Below, piece by piece: positions 1-5,696 of a stretch of 7,492 nt of DNA. The notes beneath the pieces are model-generated. The model made no database searches and had not been told where the DNA came from. It saw nothing but the letters and a program-made list of their open reading frames with translations. A program made the position numbers and the translations under genes. The DNA lies in the NCBI GenBank assembly GCA_937902695.1, contig CALFNI010000494.1, forward strand, positions 1 to 7,492, read 5' to 3'. The stretch comes from an uncultured Rhodanobacteraceae bacterium (GTDB lineage: Bacteria; Pseudomonadota; Gammaproteobacteria; Xanthomonadales; Rhodanobacteraceae). Positions within the stretch are counted from its first letter, which is position 1. Each line of letters starts with the position of its first letter.

Positions 1-1171
1 GATCGACGTCAAGACGATGATCGCGCGCAAGGACAAGATCGGTAAGCAGTTCACCGGCGGCGTCGCGCTCCTGTTCAAGGGCAACAAGATCACGCCGTAC
101 TACGGCACCGGCAGGCTGCTCAAGGATCGCCAGGTCGAGATCACGGCCGACGACGGCACGAAGCAGACGATCGTCGGAACGAACGTCATCATCGCGACGG
201 GTTCGGTGCCGATCGAGCTGCCGTTCGCGAAGTTCGACGGCAAGCTCATCGTCGACAACGCGGGCGCGCTCGATTTCGACGCGGTGCCCAAGCGGCTCGG
301 CGTCATCGGCGCAGGCGTCATCGGCCTCGAGCTCGGCAGCGTCTGGAAGCGGCTCGGCAGCGACGTGACGATCCTCGAGGCGCTGCCGGATTTCCTCGGC
401 ACCGCCGATGCGGACATTGCGAAGGCCGCCGCACGCGAGTTCGCCAAGCAGGGCCTCAAGATCGAGCTCGGCGCGAAGCTTTCGAAGGCCGAGGTCAAGG
501 GCAACGAAGTCAATCTCACGTACGCGACGAAGGACGGCGAAAAGAAGCTCACGGTCGACAATCTGCTCGTCGCGGTCGGGCGTCGCGCCTACACCGCGAA
601 CGCGCTCGGCGACGGCACCGGCGTCAGACTCGACGATCGCGGCCGCGTCGAAGTCGACGCGCATTGCTGGACCGGCGTCGAAGGCGTCTGGGCCGTCGGC
701 GATTGCGTGCGCGGGCCGATGCTCGCGCACAAGGGTTTCGAGGAAGGCATCATGGTTGCCGAGATCATCGCGGGCAAACCCGGACACGTTGATCTCAATA
801 CGATTCCGTGGGTCATCTACACCGAGCCCGAGATCGCCTGGGTGGGCAAGACCGAGAAGCAGTGCAAGGACGAAGGGATTCCGTACAAGACCGGCTCGTT
901 CCCGTTCGCGGCGGTCGGTCGTGCCGTCGCGATGAATGAGCCGGCGGGCCTCGTGAAAATCATCGCGCATGCCGAGACGGATCGGATCCTCGGCTGTCAT
1001 CTCGTGGGTGCGAATGTCTCCGAGCTCGTCGCCGAGTGCGTCGTCGCGATGGAGTTCAAGGGATCGAGCGAGGATCTCGCGCGAATCGTGCATGCGCATC
1101 CTACGTTGAGCGAAGCGGTGCATGAGGCGGCGATGTCGGTGGACAAGCGGGCGATTCACAAGATGAATTGA
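1..1171 (+). CDS. lpdA: Dihydrolipoyl dehydrogenase (E3), 5'-truncated by window edge
   Basis: E3 flavoprotein that reoxidises the dihydrolipoyl group of E2 in pyruvate or 2-oxoglutarate dehydrogenase (or glycine cleavage), passing electrons through FAD to NAD+ in the cytoplasm. The reading frame is open from base 2, so the ATG at 17 is internal. About 389 residues are visible against about 470-480 usual, so roughly 85 N-terminal residues are outside, including the first FAD-binding GxGxxG and the redox-active CxxxxC. Counting from the ATG at 17, visible motifs are ATGS at 61-63 region, the NAD-binding GAGVIG at 98-103, the second FAD segment AVGDC around 226-230, and the C-terminal dimerisation domain from about 262. 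The catalytic pair HPTLSE (H361, E366) is intact. The ending RAIHKMN resembles Xanthomonadales E3 proteins as I remember them. It was probably preceded by E2 or E1 genes, which are not visible. The family call is very secure; which complex it serves is inference. Confidence 0.96.
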   Translation, partial: IDVKTMIARKDKIGKQFTGGVALLFKGNKITPYYGTGRLLKDRQVEITADDGTKQTIVGTNVIIATGSVPIELPFAKFDGKLIVDNAGALDFDAVPKRLGVIGAGVIGLELGSVWKRLGSDVTILEALPDFLGTADADIAKAAAREFAKQGLKIELGAKLSKAEVKGNEVNLTYATKDGEKKLTVDNLLVAVGRRAYTANALGDGTGVRLDDRGRVEVDAHCWTGVEGVWAVGDCVRGPMLAHKGFEEGIMVAEIIAGKPGHVDLNTIPWVIYTEPEIAWVGKTEKQCKDEGIPYKTGSFPFAAVGRAVAMNEPAGLVKIIAHAETDRILGCHLVGANVSELVAECVVAMEFKGSSEDLARIVHAHPTLSEAVHEAAMSVDKRAIHKMN

Positions 1172-1203
1172 CGCGCGTCGTCGACGCACGCTTACACGAA
1201 ACA

Positions 1204-1230
1204 TGGATTCCGGCCTTCGCCGGAATGACG
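1204..1230 (+). repeat. Palindromic repeat copy A (forward)
   Basis: The left arm ATTCCGGC (1207-1214), loop CTTC (1215-1218) and right arm GCCGGAAT (1219-1226) form a perfect 8-bp hairpin, preceded by TGG and followed by GACG. All 27 bases are identical to copy C at 1607-1633. It lies 32 bases after the lpdA stop. No T-run follows, so it is not a standard terminator. This type of short dispersed palindrome is common between genes in GC-rich beta- and gammaproteobacteria. Confidence 0.9.
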
Positions 1231-1260
1231 GAGGCGGGGCTAGAGTCAAACTCGAAGCCT

Positions 1261-1288
1261 CGTCGTCCCGGCGAAGGCCGGGAACCAG
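1261..1288 (-). repeat. Palindromic repeat copy B (reverse)
   Basis: Read on the minus strand it has arms TCCCGGC and GCCGGGA around the loop CTTC (plus-strand stem 1266-1272 and 1277-1283), with CTGG before and CGACG after. It is the inverted partner of copy A, about 30 bases away, giving a head-to-head pair like those of REP elements. Its stem differs from copy A but remains perfectly paired. It ends only a few bases before the GTG start of the nuclease-family gene. Confidence 0.85.
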
Positions 1289-1294
1289 CTCTTC

Positions 1295-1588
1295 GTGGCA
1301 ATCAAACAGCCTTGCGTTTACATGCTTGCGAGCCGGTGGAACGGTACGCTTTATGTCGGCGTCACGTCTGATCTCATCAAGCGCGTGTGGGAACACAAGC
1401 ACGACGTCATAGACGGCTTCACGAAGCAGTACGGCGTGCACGATCTCGTCTGGCTCGAGCAGCACCGGACGATGGAATCGGCCATCGCTCGCGAAAAGAC
1501 GATCAAGGAGTGGCGGCGCGCATGGAAAATCCGGCAGATCGAAATCGAAAATCCGAGGTGGCGCGATCTCTATCCGGAATTGCTGTAA
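1295..1588 (+). CDS. Small GIY-YIG endonuclease-family protein
   Basis: 97-residue single-domain member of the GIY-YIG superfamily (YhbQ/COG2827-like group of stand-alone domains). Core motifs are visible: VYM at 8-10 stands for GIY and YVG at 20-22 for YIG. The candidate catalytic arginine is R30 in the DLIKRVWEHK segment, H34 follows, and the candidate metal-binding glutamate is E67 in AIAREK, followed by the usual KEWRRAWK. It starts with GTG, the first start in the frame, placing the VYM strand at the normal distance. No clear Shine-Dalgarno precedes it, so translation may be weak or the start may differ. There is no second domain to give DNA specificity, and the cellular substrate is unknown for most such proteins. 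It lies between repeat pair A/B and copy C, an arrangement discussed in the findings. Family membership is secure; nuclease activity is inferred from conserved residues. Confidence 0.9.
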   Translation: MAIKQPCVYMLASRWNGTLYVGVTSDLIKRVWEHKHDVIDGFTKQYGVHDLVWLEQHRTMESAIAREKTIKEWRRAWKIRQIEIENPRWRDLYPELL

Positions 1589-1606
1589 CTTCGAGAGATC
1601 GAAAGC

Positions 1607-1633
1607 TGGATTCCGGCCTTCGCCGGAATGACG
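1607..1633 (+). repeat. Palindromic repeat copy C (forward)
   Basis: Identical over 27 bases to copy A and in the same orientation, so A and C form direct repeats flanking the GIY-YIG gene. The hairpin arms are 1610-1617 and 1622-1629 with loop CTTC. It begins 19 bases after the nuclease-gene stop and ends 16 bases before the preferred acuI ATG, so it would lie in the acuI leader if transcription starts upstream. Confidence 0.9.
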
Positions 1634-1649
1634 AGTGAAGAGAATTGCG

Positions 1650-2654
1650 ATGAGCACGCTGCCGAACGCCACCTTCCGCGCCTTCCGCATCCGCAACGAC
1701 ACCGGCGGCTACAAGGCCGGCATCGAGCCGATGCAAACCGACGACCTCTCACCCGGCGAAGTGCTCGTCAAGGTCGCCTATTCCTCCGTCAACTACAAAG
1801 ACGCCCTCGCCGGCACCGGCAAAGGCAAGATCCTCCGCAGGTTTCCGCTCAACGGCGGCATCGACGTCGCCGGCTACGTCGCCGCGTCGACCGATCCCGC
1901 CTTCAAGGAAGGCGACCCGGTTCTCTGCACCGGCTGCGGGCTCAGCGAGACGCGCGACGGCGGCTTCGCCGAGTACGCGCGGCTCGAATCGAAATGGACG
2001 ATTCCGCTGCCGGCCGGACTCACGCTCCGCGAATCGATGGCGCTCGGCACGGCCGGATTCACCGCCGCGCTCGCGCTGTTCCAGATGGTGCGCAACGGCC
2101 AGACGCCCGAGATGGGGCCGATCGTCGTGACCGGCGCGACCGGCGGCGTCGGCTCGCTGGCGATCGACATCCTGACGCGCGCCGGCTTCGAAGCCCACGC
2201 AATCACCGGCAAGGTGGATCACTTCGACTATCTGCAAAGCCTCGGCGCGCAGCAGTGCATCGCGCGCACCGAGCTCTACTGGGGACAGCGTCCGCTCGAA
2301 AACGCGCACTGGGCCGGTGCGATCGACAACGTCGGCGGCGACATGCTTGCCGGCCTTTCGCGCGTGATCAAGCCGTACGGCAATGTCGCGATCTGCGGCA
2401 ACGCGGGCGGCATCGAGCTGCATACGACGGTGATGCCCTTCATCATCCGCGGCGTCAGCCTGCTCGGCGTCGCGTCCGGGGGCACCGCGCGCGCGATTCG
2501 CGAGCGCATATGGACGCAGCTTTCCGGCGACTGGAAGCCGATTCACCTCGACAGGATCGCGTCGAGAGACGTTGCGCTCGATGAAGTTCCGGGCGTATTC
2601 GCGAAGATGCTGGAAGGCGGCTCGCTCGGCCGCACCGTCGTGCGCGTCGCGTGA
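1650..2654 (+). CDS. acuI: AcuI/YhdH-family NADPH-dependent acryloyl-CoA reductase-type oxidoreductase
   Basis: 334-residue medium-chain dehydrogenase/reductase of the zinc-independent YhdH/AcuI group, whose characterised members reduce acryloyl-CoA to propionyl-CoA with NADPH and protect against toxic acrylate. Visible features, counted from the ATG at 1650, are the N-terminal GroES-like domain with SSVNYKDAL at 45-53, then a Rossmann domain with the glycine-rich TGATGGVGS at 161-169. TGKVDHFDYLQSLGAQ follows, matching the family's cofactor-recognition region. The paired zinc-ligand cysteines of alcohol dehydrogenases are absent, as expected. The length matches the family (about 325-335). 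In-frame GTG at 1635 adds five residues and lies next to the palindrome; I prefer ATG 1650 because of the purine-rich GAAGAGA just upstream. No dddL or propionate genes lie nearby, so the physiological substrate is inferred from family only. Confidence 0.9.
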   Translation: MSTLPNATFRAFRIRNDTGGYKAGIEPMQTDDLSPGEVLVKVAYSSVNYKDALAGTGKGKILRRFPLNGGIDVAGYVAASTDPAFKEGDPVLCTGCGLSETRDGGFAEYARLESKWTIPLPAGLTLRESMALGTAGFTAALALFQMVRNGQTPEMGPIVVTGATGGVGSLAIDILTRAGFEAHAITGKVDHFDYLQSLGAQQCIARTELYWGQRPLENAHWAGAIDNVGGDMLAGLSRVIKPYGNVAICGNAGGIELHTTVMPFIIRGVSLLGVASGGTARAIRERIWTQLSGDWKPIHLDRIASRDVALDEVPGVFAKMLEGGSLGRTVVRVA

Positions 2655-2741
2655 GCGGATCCGGGCATGCAGTCCGGCCCTAGCCCGCCGCCGCGGGCCA
2701 TGTTTAGAATGACGTTGCAATTTCCGGGGTGAGGCGTCCAG

Positions 2742-3107
2742 ATGGCGCGCATATTGATCGTCGATGATTCGCCGTCGCAGTTGATCGGCATGCGGCGCAC
2801 CGTCGAGAAGCTCGGCCACCAGGTCGTCACGGCCGAGGATGGCGCGGCAGGCGTCGAGACGGCCAAGCGCGAGCTGCCGGACCTGATCCTGATGGACGTC
2901 GTGATGCCGAACCTCAACGGCTTCCAGGCGACGCGCACGATCGCGAAGGATCCGAAGACGAGCCACATCCCGATCATCCTCGTCACCACGAAGGATCAGG
3001 ACACCGATCGCGTCTGGGGCTTGCGTCAGGGCGCGAAGGCCTACGTCACGAAGCCGATCGACGAAGCCGAGCTCACGCGGACGATCAACGAGTACCTGCC
3101 GGCGTGA
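2742..3107 (+). CDS. pilH: CheY-like response regulator, PilH type (twitching motility)
   Basis: 121-residue single receiver domain without an output domain. Family PilH proteins act with PilG in the Pil-Chp chemosensory pathway controlling type IV pilus retraction and twitching. Conserved receiver residues are the acidic pair D8-D9, phosphoacceptor D52 in LILMDVVMP, the switch threonine in ILVTTKDQ (T82/T83) and K104 in YVTKP. The segments NGFQATR and TTKDQDTDRVWGLRQGAKAYVTKP are the strongest PilH-like signatures. The GGGGTGAGG at 2726-2734 is a good ribosome-binding site about seven bases before ATG. The usual partners pilG, pilI and pilJ are not adjacent: acuI lies upstream and convergent cbpA downstream, so this copy is an orphan or paralogue. 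The receiver call is certain; the PilH name rests on sequence resemblance. Confidence 0.88.
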   Translation: MARILIVDDSPSQLIGMRRTVEKLGHQVVTAEDGAAGVETAKRELPDLILMDVVMPNLNGFQATRTIAKDPKTSHIPIILVTTKDQDTDRVWGLRQGAKAYVTKPIDEAELTRTINEYLPA

Positions 3108-3183
3108 ACTTTTGCGATCGTCCCTGATCGCCGCGAACCGACCGCGCTTGCGAGCTTGGCACCACTCCGATCGCAATCCAACG

Positions 3184-3205
3184 CGGCCATCCCTGGCCGG
3201 TCTTC
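3184..3205 (+). terminator. Possible weak terminator hairpin after pilH
   Basis: A 6-bp perfect stem CGGCCA/TGGCCG (3184-3189, 3194-3199) with loop TCCC is followed by GTCTTCT, a poor T-run. It lies in the 128-base gap between convergent pilH and cbpA, where a terminator is expected. A second perfect inverted repeat, GCGATC/GATCGC (3114-3119, 3126-3131), sits just after the pilH stop without a T-tract. Neither is a textbook terminator. Confidence 0.35.
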
Positions 3206-3235
3206 TAAGGTGAAGCACGCGAAACCCAGCGATAA

Positions 3236-4138
3236 CTACGCGCGCGGATCGAAGTCGAACTCGTCCGCGAGCGCCTGATAGAGCTCTTTCTGCTTCGCGG
3301 TTTCGGCCTTCGGCACGCGCACTTCGAGCGTGACGATCTGGTCGCCCGCCGTCGCGCCCGGCCAGCCGCGTCCGCGCAGGCGCAGCTTGCGGCCACTGTC
3401 GGAACCCGCCGGAATGCGCAGCTCGACATCGCCGCCGAGCGTCGGCACCGGCACCGTCGCGCCGAGCGCGGCTTCCCACGGGGCAACCGGCAGCGTCAAC
3501 ACGATGTTCCGGCCGTCGAGCGTGAAGCGCTCGTCGCCGCGGAAATGGACCTCGAGCAGCAGGTCGCCCGCGGGTCCGCCGTTTGCGCCGGCGTAGCCTT
3601 GCCCGGCAAGCCGGATCTGCTGACCCGGCAGGATGCCCGGCGGAATGCGGATCTCCAGCGTGCGGTCGCCGCCGGCGTCGCGCAGGCTGATGCGTTCGCT
3701 GCCGCCGTGGTAGGCGGTTTCCAGCGGAATCGAGATCTCGGCGCGCAGATCGCGGCCCCGATGCGGGCCACGCGCCGCGCGCGCGCCGCCGGCGCCCATG
3801 CGGCCGAACAGCGATTCGAAGAAATCGCTGAAATCCTCGCCGCCGGCGCCGCCTTCGCCGAAATCGAACTGCTCGCCCTGCCAGTTCGGCGGCGGGCCGC
3901 GGAACTCGTCGCCCGCGCGGTAACCGCCGGCGCGGAGCTGATCGTATGCCTTGCGCCGCGACGCATCCTTGAGCGCTTCGTACGCTTCGTTGATCGATTT
4001 GAACGTTTCCTCGGCGCCCGTTTCCTTGCTGACGTCGGGATGGTATTTGCGCGCGAGCCGCCGGTAGGCCGACTTGATGTCGGCAGCCGACGCATCGGGC
4101 TTCACGCCGAGTATTTCGTAGTAATCCTTGAACTGCAT
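3236..4138 (-). CDS. cbpA: CbpA-type DnaJ-like co-chaperone
   Basis: 300-residue type II Hsp40 (J-domain) protein that should stimulate DnaK ATPase and deliver unfolded clients; E. coli CbpA also binds curved DNA. The J-domain covers about 1-70 with the essential HPD at 33-35 (RKYHPD). A glycine/phenylalanine-rich linker spans about 75-125, including FSDFFESLFG. The C-terminal substrate-binding beta-domains run from about 130 to 280, with GRDLRAEISIPLETAYHGG and PPGILPGQQIRLAGQG. The cysteine zinc-finger of DnaJ is absent, which separates CbpA from DnaJ. ATG at 4138 is chosen because GAGGAG lies just upstream and the protein then opens with the canonical MQFKDYYEILGV. The frame continues upstream but only with unrelated Arg-rich sequence. 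It follows hsp20 on the same strand after 333 bases. The usual inhibitor gene cbpM is not downstream: the next gene is convergent pilH. Confidence 0.95.
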   Translation of the reverse strand: MQFKDYYEILGVKPDASAADIKSAYRRLARKYHPDVSKETGAEETFKSINEAYEALKDASRRKAYDQLRAGGYRAGDEFRGPPPNWQGEQFDFGEGGAGGEDFSDFFESLFGRMGAGGARAARGPHRGRDLRAEISIPLETAYHGGSERISLRDAGGDRTLEIRIPPGILPGQQIRLAGQGYAGANGGPAGDLLLEVHFRGDERFTLDGRNIVLTLPVAPWEAALGATVPVPTLGGDVELRIPAGSDSGRKLRLRGRGWPGATAGDQIVTLEVRVPKAETAKQKELYQALADEFDFDPRA

Positions 4139-4271
4139 CCGCTCCTCGCCGGGTTCGTCGATCGTCGGTCGCCGATCAGGCCGACGGCGTGCGCGACGCC
4201 GCCGTCCGTTGCCGTCGTTTTCATTGTAGGCCCGCCACGCCGGCCACGCGCGACAGGCTTCCAGACGAAAC

Positions 4272-4301
4272 GGCCTGCGGCAGGTCGCCCCGCCGCAGGC
4301 C
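4272..4301. other. 10-bp perfect inverted repeat in the hsp20-cbpA gap
   Basis: GGCCTGCGGC (4272-4281) and its exact complement GCCGCAGGCC (4292-4301) enclose a 10-base loop. On the minus strand it is followed by GTTTCGT, only mildly T-rich, so it could be a weak terminator of the hsp20 transcript or a structured cbpA leader. The rest of the 333-base gap (4139-4471) has no credible gene. It also holds a small hairpin TGAGGC/GCCTCA (4456-4461, 4469-4474) that includes the hsp20 stop codon, and a spaced 9-base inverted repeat GCCGGCGTC/GACGCCGGC at 4320-4328 and 4359-4367. Confidence 0.5.
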
Positions 4302-4471
4302 ATCGCTTCAAGTCCCTTTGCCGGCGTCCCGGCTCGTCGGTTCCGCCTCGGCGTCAGCGACGCCGGCTTCCATCAACGCACGTGCGCGCTGCCGGGATCG
4401 ATCGCCCGAAAGGGCAACGGACCCAGGTCAACGCACGTCCCTGTGCTGTCCGGGATGAGGCTATCCTGGCC

Positions 4472-4918
4472 TCAGTTGACGTTGATGCGGCGCGGCGCCG
4501 TCTCGGCACGCTTCGGGATCGAGATCTCGAGCACGCCATTCCTGCCGGTCGCCTGGATGCCTTCGGCATTGGCGCTGTCGGGCAGCGCGAAGCGGCGGTA
4601 GAAGAGACCGTGCGAGCGCTCGCTGCGCGTCAGCTTGCCGTTCTGCCCGGTCGCCTCGGCCTTGCGCTCGCCCTTGATCGACAGGATGCCTTTCTCCATC
4701 GTGATCTCGATGTCCTTCGAATCGACGCCGGGAATGTCGGCGAAGATGACGAAGCGGGTGTCTTCTTCCTTGATGTCGACGCGCGGCGTCCACTGGCTCG
4801 TGACGACGTTCGACTGGTCGGTCTCGTCGGTATTGAAGAAACGATCGAACACGTTCCGGATTTCCTCGTGCATATTGCCGCCGTGGACCTGCCACGGGCT
4901 GTAACGCGTGATTGCCAT
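4472..4918 (-). CDS. Hsp20/alpha-crystallin small heat-shock protein
   Basis: 148-residue cytoplasmic holdase that binds unfolding proteins without ATP and hands them to DnaK/DnaJ/ClpB. A variable N-terminal arm (1-42) is followed by the alpha-crystallin domain, about 43-137, opening with WTPRVDIKEEDTRFVIFADIPGV. It contains the family signature near its end (NGVLEISIPK, 127-136). The C-terminal tail carries the short I-x-V motif (I145-V147 in RRINVN) that packs subunits into oligomers. The ATG at 4918 is preceded by GGAGAGGA, a strong ribosome-binding site; the frame stays open upstream but that stretch contains the promoter. A sigma-32-type promoter lies about 50-80 bases upstream. cbpA follows on the same strand, consistent with a heat-shock cluster. 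The sequence is class A-like rather than IbpA-specific, so no symbol is given. Confidence 0.95.
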   Translation of the reverse strand: MAITRYSPWQVHGGNMHEEIRNVFDRFFNTDETDQSNVVTSQWTPRVDIKEEDTRFVIFADIPGVDSKDIEITMEKGILSIKGERKAEATGQNGKLTRSERSHGLFYRRFALPDSANAEGIQATGRNGVLEISIPKRAETAPRRINVN

Positions 4919-4967
4919 GGGTCCTCTCCGCAAGATGGGTCTGCGGCTCGCTGCCGCCTTGCAAAAT

Positions 4968-4996
4968 AGGTAGGGACACCGCAAAAACGTTTCAAG
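4968..4996 (-). promoter_or_regulatory. Sigma-32 (RpoH) heat-shock promoter for hsp20
   Basis: On the minus strand, CTTGAAA (plus 4990-4996) is an exact match to the usual sigma-32 -35 element. After a 14-base spacer comes CCCTACCT (plus 4968-4975), close to the -10 consensus CCCCATnT and running into TATTT. The spacing lies within the known 11-16 range and the position is right for hsp20, whose ATG is 49 bases further downstream. The match is seen in the sequence; heat induction is inferred from the established RpoH consensus. Confidence 0.82.
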
Positions 4997-5040
4997 AGTG
5001 CCCCGGCAAAATCGGCCCGGACCGCGCGCGGGCGGCTGGA

Positions 5041-5058
5041 ATACGCCTCGCGTATCAT
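5041..5058 (+). promoter_or_regulatory. Dyad overlapping a possible -10 of the peroxiredoxin gene
   Basis: ATACGC and GCGTAT (5041-5046, 5050-5055) form a perfect 6-bp inverted repeat separated by CTC. The second half overlaps TATCAT (5053-5058), a plausible -10 hexamer about 48 bases before the peroxiredoxin ATG. I see no good -35 at the matching distance, so this would need an activator or an alternative sigma factor. An operator for a small dimeric regulator is possible but unproven. Confidence 0.3.
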
Positions 5059-5105
5059 CTTCGCCCCCTCCGCATTCCGCTGACGTTCGACAAGGAGCAA
5101 CACCG

Positions 5106-5585
5106 ATGACGATCAAAGTAGGCGACCGCATTCCGAACGGAACACTCAACATGCTGAAGGACGGCGTGCAGGCCGTGTCGACCGACGACATCTTCAAGGG
5201 CAAGAAGGTCGTGCTGTTCTCGCTGCCCGGCGCGTTCACGCCGACGTGCTCGGCCAAGCATCTGCCGGGGTACGTCGAGAAGTTCGCGGAGTTCAAGCAG
5301 CGCGGCGTCGACGTCGCATGCCTCGCGGTCAACGACGCCTACGTCATGGGCGCGTGGGCGAAGGACCAGCATGTGCCGGACGGCCTCATGATGCTCGCCG
5401 ACGGCAATGGCACGTTCACCAAGGCGCTCGGCATGGAGATGGACGGCACGCCGTTCGGTCTCGGCATCCGCGGCAAGCGGTTCGGGCTCTACGCGGACGA
5501 CGGCGTCGTCAAGGCGCTCAACGTCGAAGCGCCGGGCGAGTTCAAGGTGTCGGACGCCGCGTCGATGCTGTCCGCGATCGGCTGA
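5106..5585 (+). CDS. Prx5-type peroxiredoxin (thiol peroxidase)
   Basis: 159-residue cytoplasmic peroxiredoxin of the Prx5/AhpC-TSA-redoxin group, reducing hydrogen peroxide and alkyl hydroperoxides at a peroxidatic cysteine with reductant from glutathione/glutaredoxin or thioredoxin. The active site PGAFTPTCS places the peroxidatic Cys at C48, with the conserved Thr at position 45 of the PxxxTxxC motif. The catalytic arginine matches R122 in GLGIRGKRF. C72 is a second cysteine that could matter for recycling, but its role is not established here. The ATG at 5106 has an ideal AAGGAG at 5092-5097; the frame extends upstream to about 4998, but that part overlaps the divergent hsp20 promoter. 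The length suits stand-alone family members (about 155-170), so no glutaredoxin domain is fused. It is divergent from hsp20 and convergent with gyrA. Confidence 0.94.
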   Translation: MTIKVGDRIPNGTLNMLKDGVQAVSTDDIFKGKKVVLFSLPGAFTPTCSAKHLPGYVEKFAEFKQRGVDVACLAVNDAYVMGAWAKDQHVPDGLMMLADGNGTFTKALGMEMDGTPFGLGIRGKRFGLYADDGVVKALNVEAPGEFKVSDAASMLSAIG

Positions 5586-5594
5586 TCCATGATT

Positions 5595-5622
5595 CGTCGC
5601 CCCCGCGAAAGCGGGGGCCCAG
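5595..5622 (-). repeat. Palindromic repeat copy D (reverse)
   Basis: Arms GCCCCCGC (5599-5606) and GCGGGGGC (5611-5618) around GAAA form a perfect 8-bp hairpin. Read on the minus strand it starts CTGGG and ends GACGA, matching the flanks of the other copies, with loop TTTC. It lies 13 bases after the peroxiredoxin stop. A further small hairpin CAGCGC/GCGCTG (5620-5625, 5630-5635) adjoins it. Confidence 0.85.
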
Positions 5623-5656
5623 CGCCTTTGCGCTGAGCCGCCAAAGCCTTGAGGCG

Positions 5657-5686
5657 CCAGGTTCCCGCTTCCGCGGGAACGACGAG
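5657..5686 (+). repeat. Palindromic repeat copy E (forward)
   Basis: Arms GTTCCCGC (5661-5668) and GCGGGAAC (5673-5680) around TTCC give a perfect 8-bp hairpin, preceded by CCAG and followed by GACGAG. It is the inverted partner of copy D, repeating the reverse/forward pairing seen at A/B. It doubles as the stem of the putative terminator before gyrA. Confidence 0.85.
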
Positions 5687-5696
5687 TTTTTTTTTT
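5661..5696 (+). terminator. Intrinsic terminator of the peroxiredoxin gene built from repeat E
   Basis: The 8-bp GC-rich hairpin 5661-5680 is followed after GACGAG by ten consecutive Ts (5687-5696), terminating plus-strand transcription from the peroxiredoxin gene. The 6-base gap between stem and T-run is longer than ideal, so efficiency is uncertain. The T-run overlaps the gyrA stop codon on the other strand (5695-5697). On the minus strand the run is A-rich, so gyrA itself has no obvious intrinsic terminator here. Confidence 0.65.

Noticed and set aside
1204..1633. CRISPR array at the repeats around the GIY-YIG gene
   Set aside because: There are only three copies in mixed orientation, with irregular spacing (about 30 and over 300 bases) and a gene in between.
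1628..2584. Alternative plus-strand frame (318 codons) overlapping acuI
   Set aside because: It yields extremely Arg-rich sequence, whereas the overlapping frame encodes a full MDR oxidoreductase.
2705..2710. TAGAAT as a sigma-70 -10 for pilH
   Set aside because: The hexamer is close to consensus and sensibly placed, but no TTGACA-like -35 is found 16-18 bases upstream and there is no TGn extension.
1749..3479. Long open minus-strand frame (576 codons) across acuI and pilH
   Set aside because: Its translation is Arg/Ala-rich low-complexity sequence with no recognisable domain, and it runs antisense to two clear genes. High GC keeps such frames open by chance.
4139..4303. Upstream extension of cbpA to an ATG at 4303
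   Set aside because: The added 55 residues are Arg-rich and unrelated. GAGGAG directly before ATG 4138 and the canonical J-domain opening fix the start there.
4306..4312. CTTGAAG on the minus strand as a sigma-32 -35 for cbpA
   Set aside because: No C-rich -10 box follows at 11-16 bases; the sequence there belongs to the 10-bp inverted repeat.
3545..4969. Long open plus-strand frame (474 codons) across cbpA and hsp20
   Set aside because: It is antisense to two well-supported chaperone genes and shows no family motifs; another GC-driven shadow.
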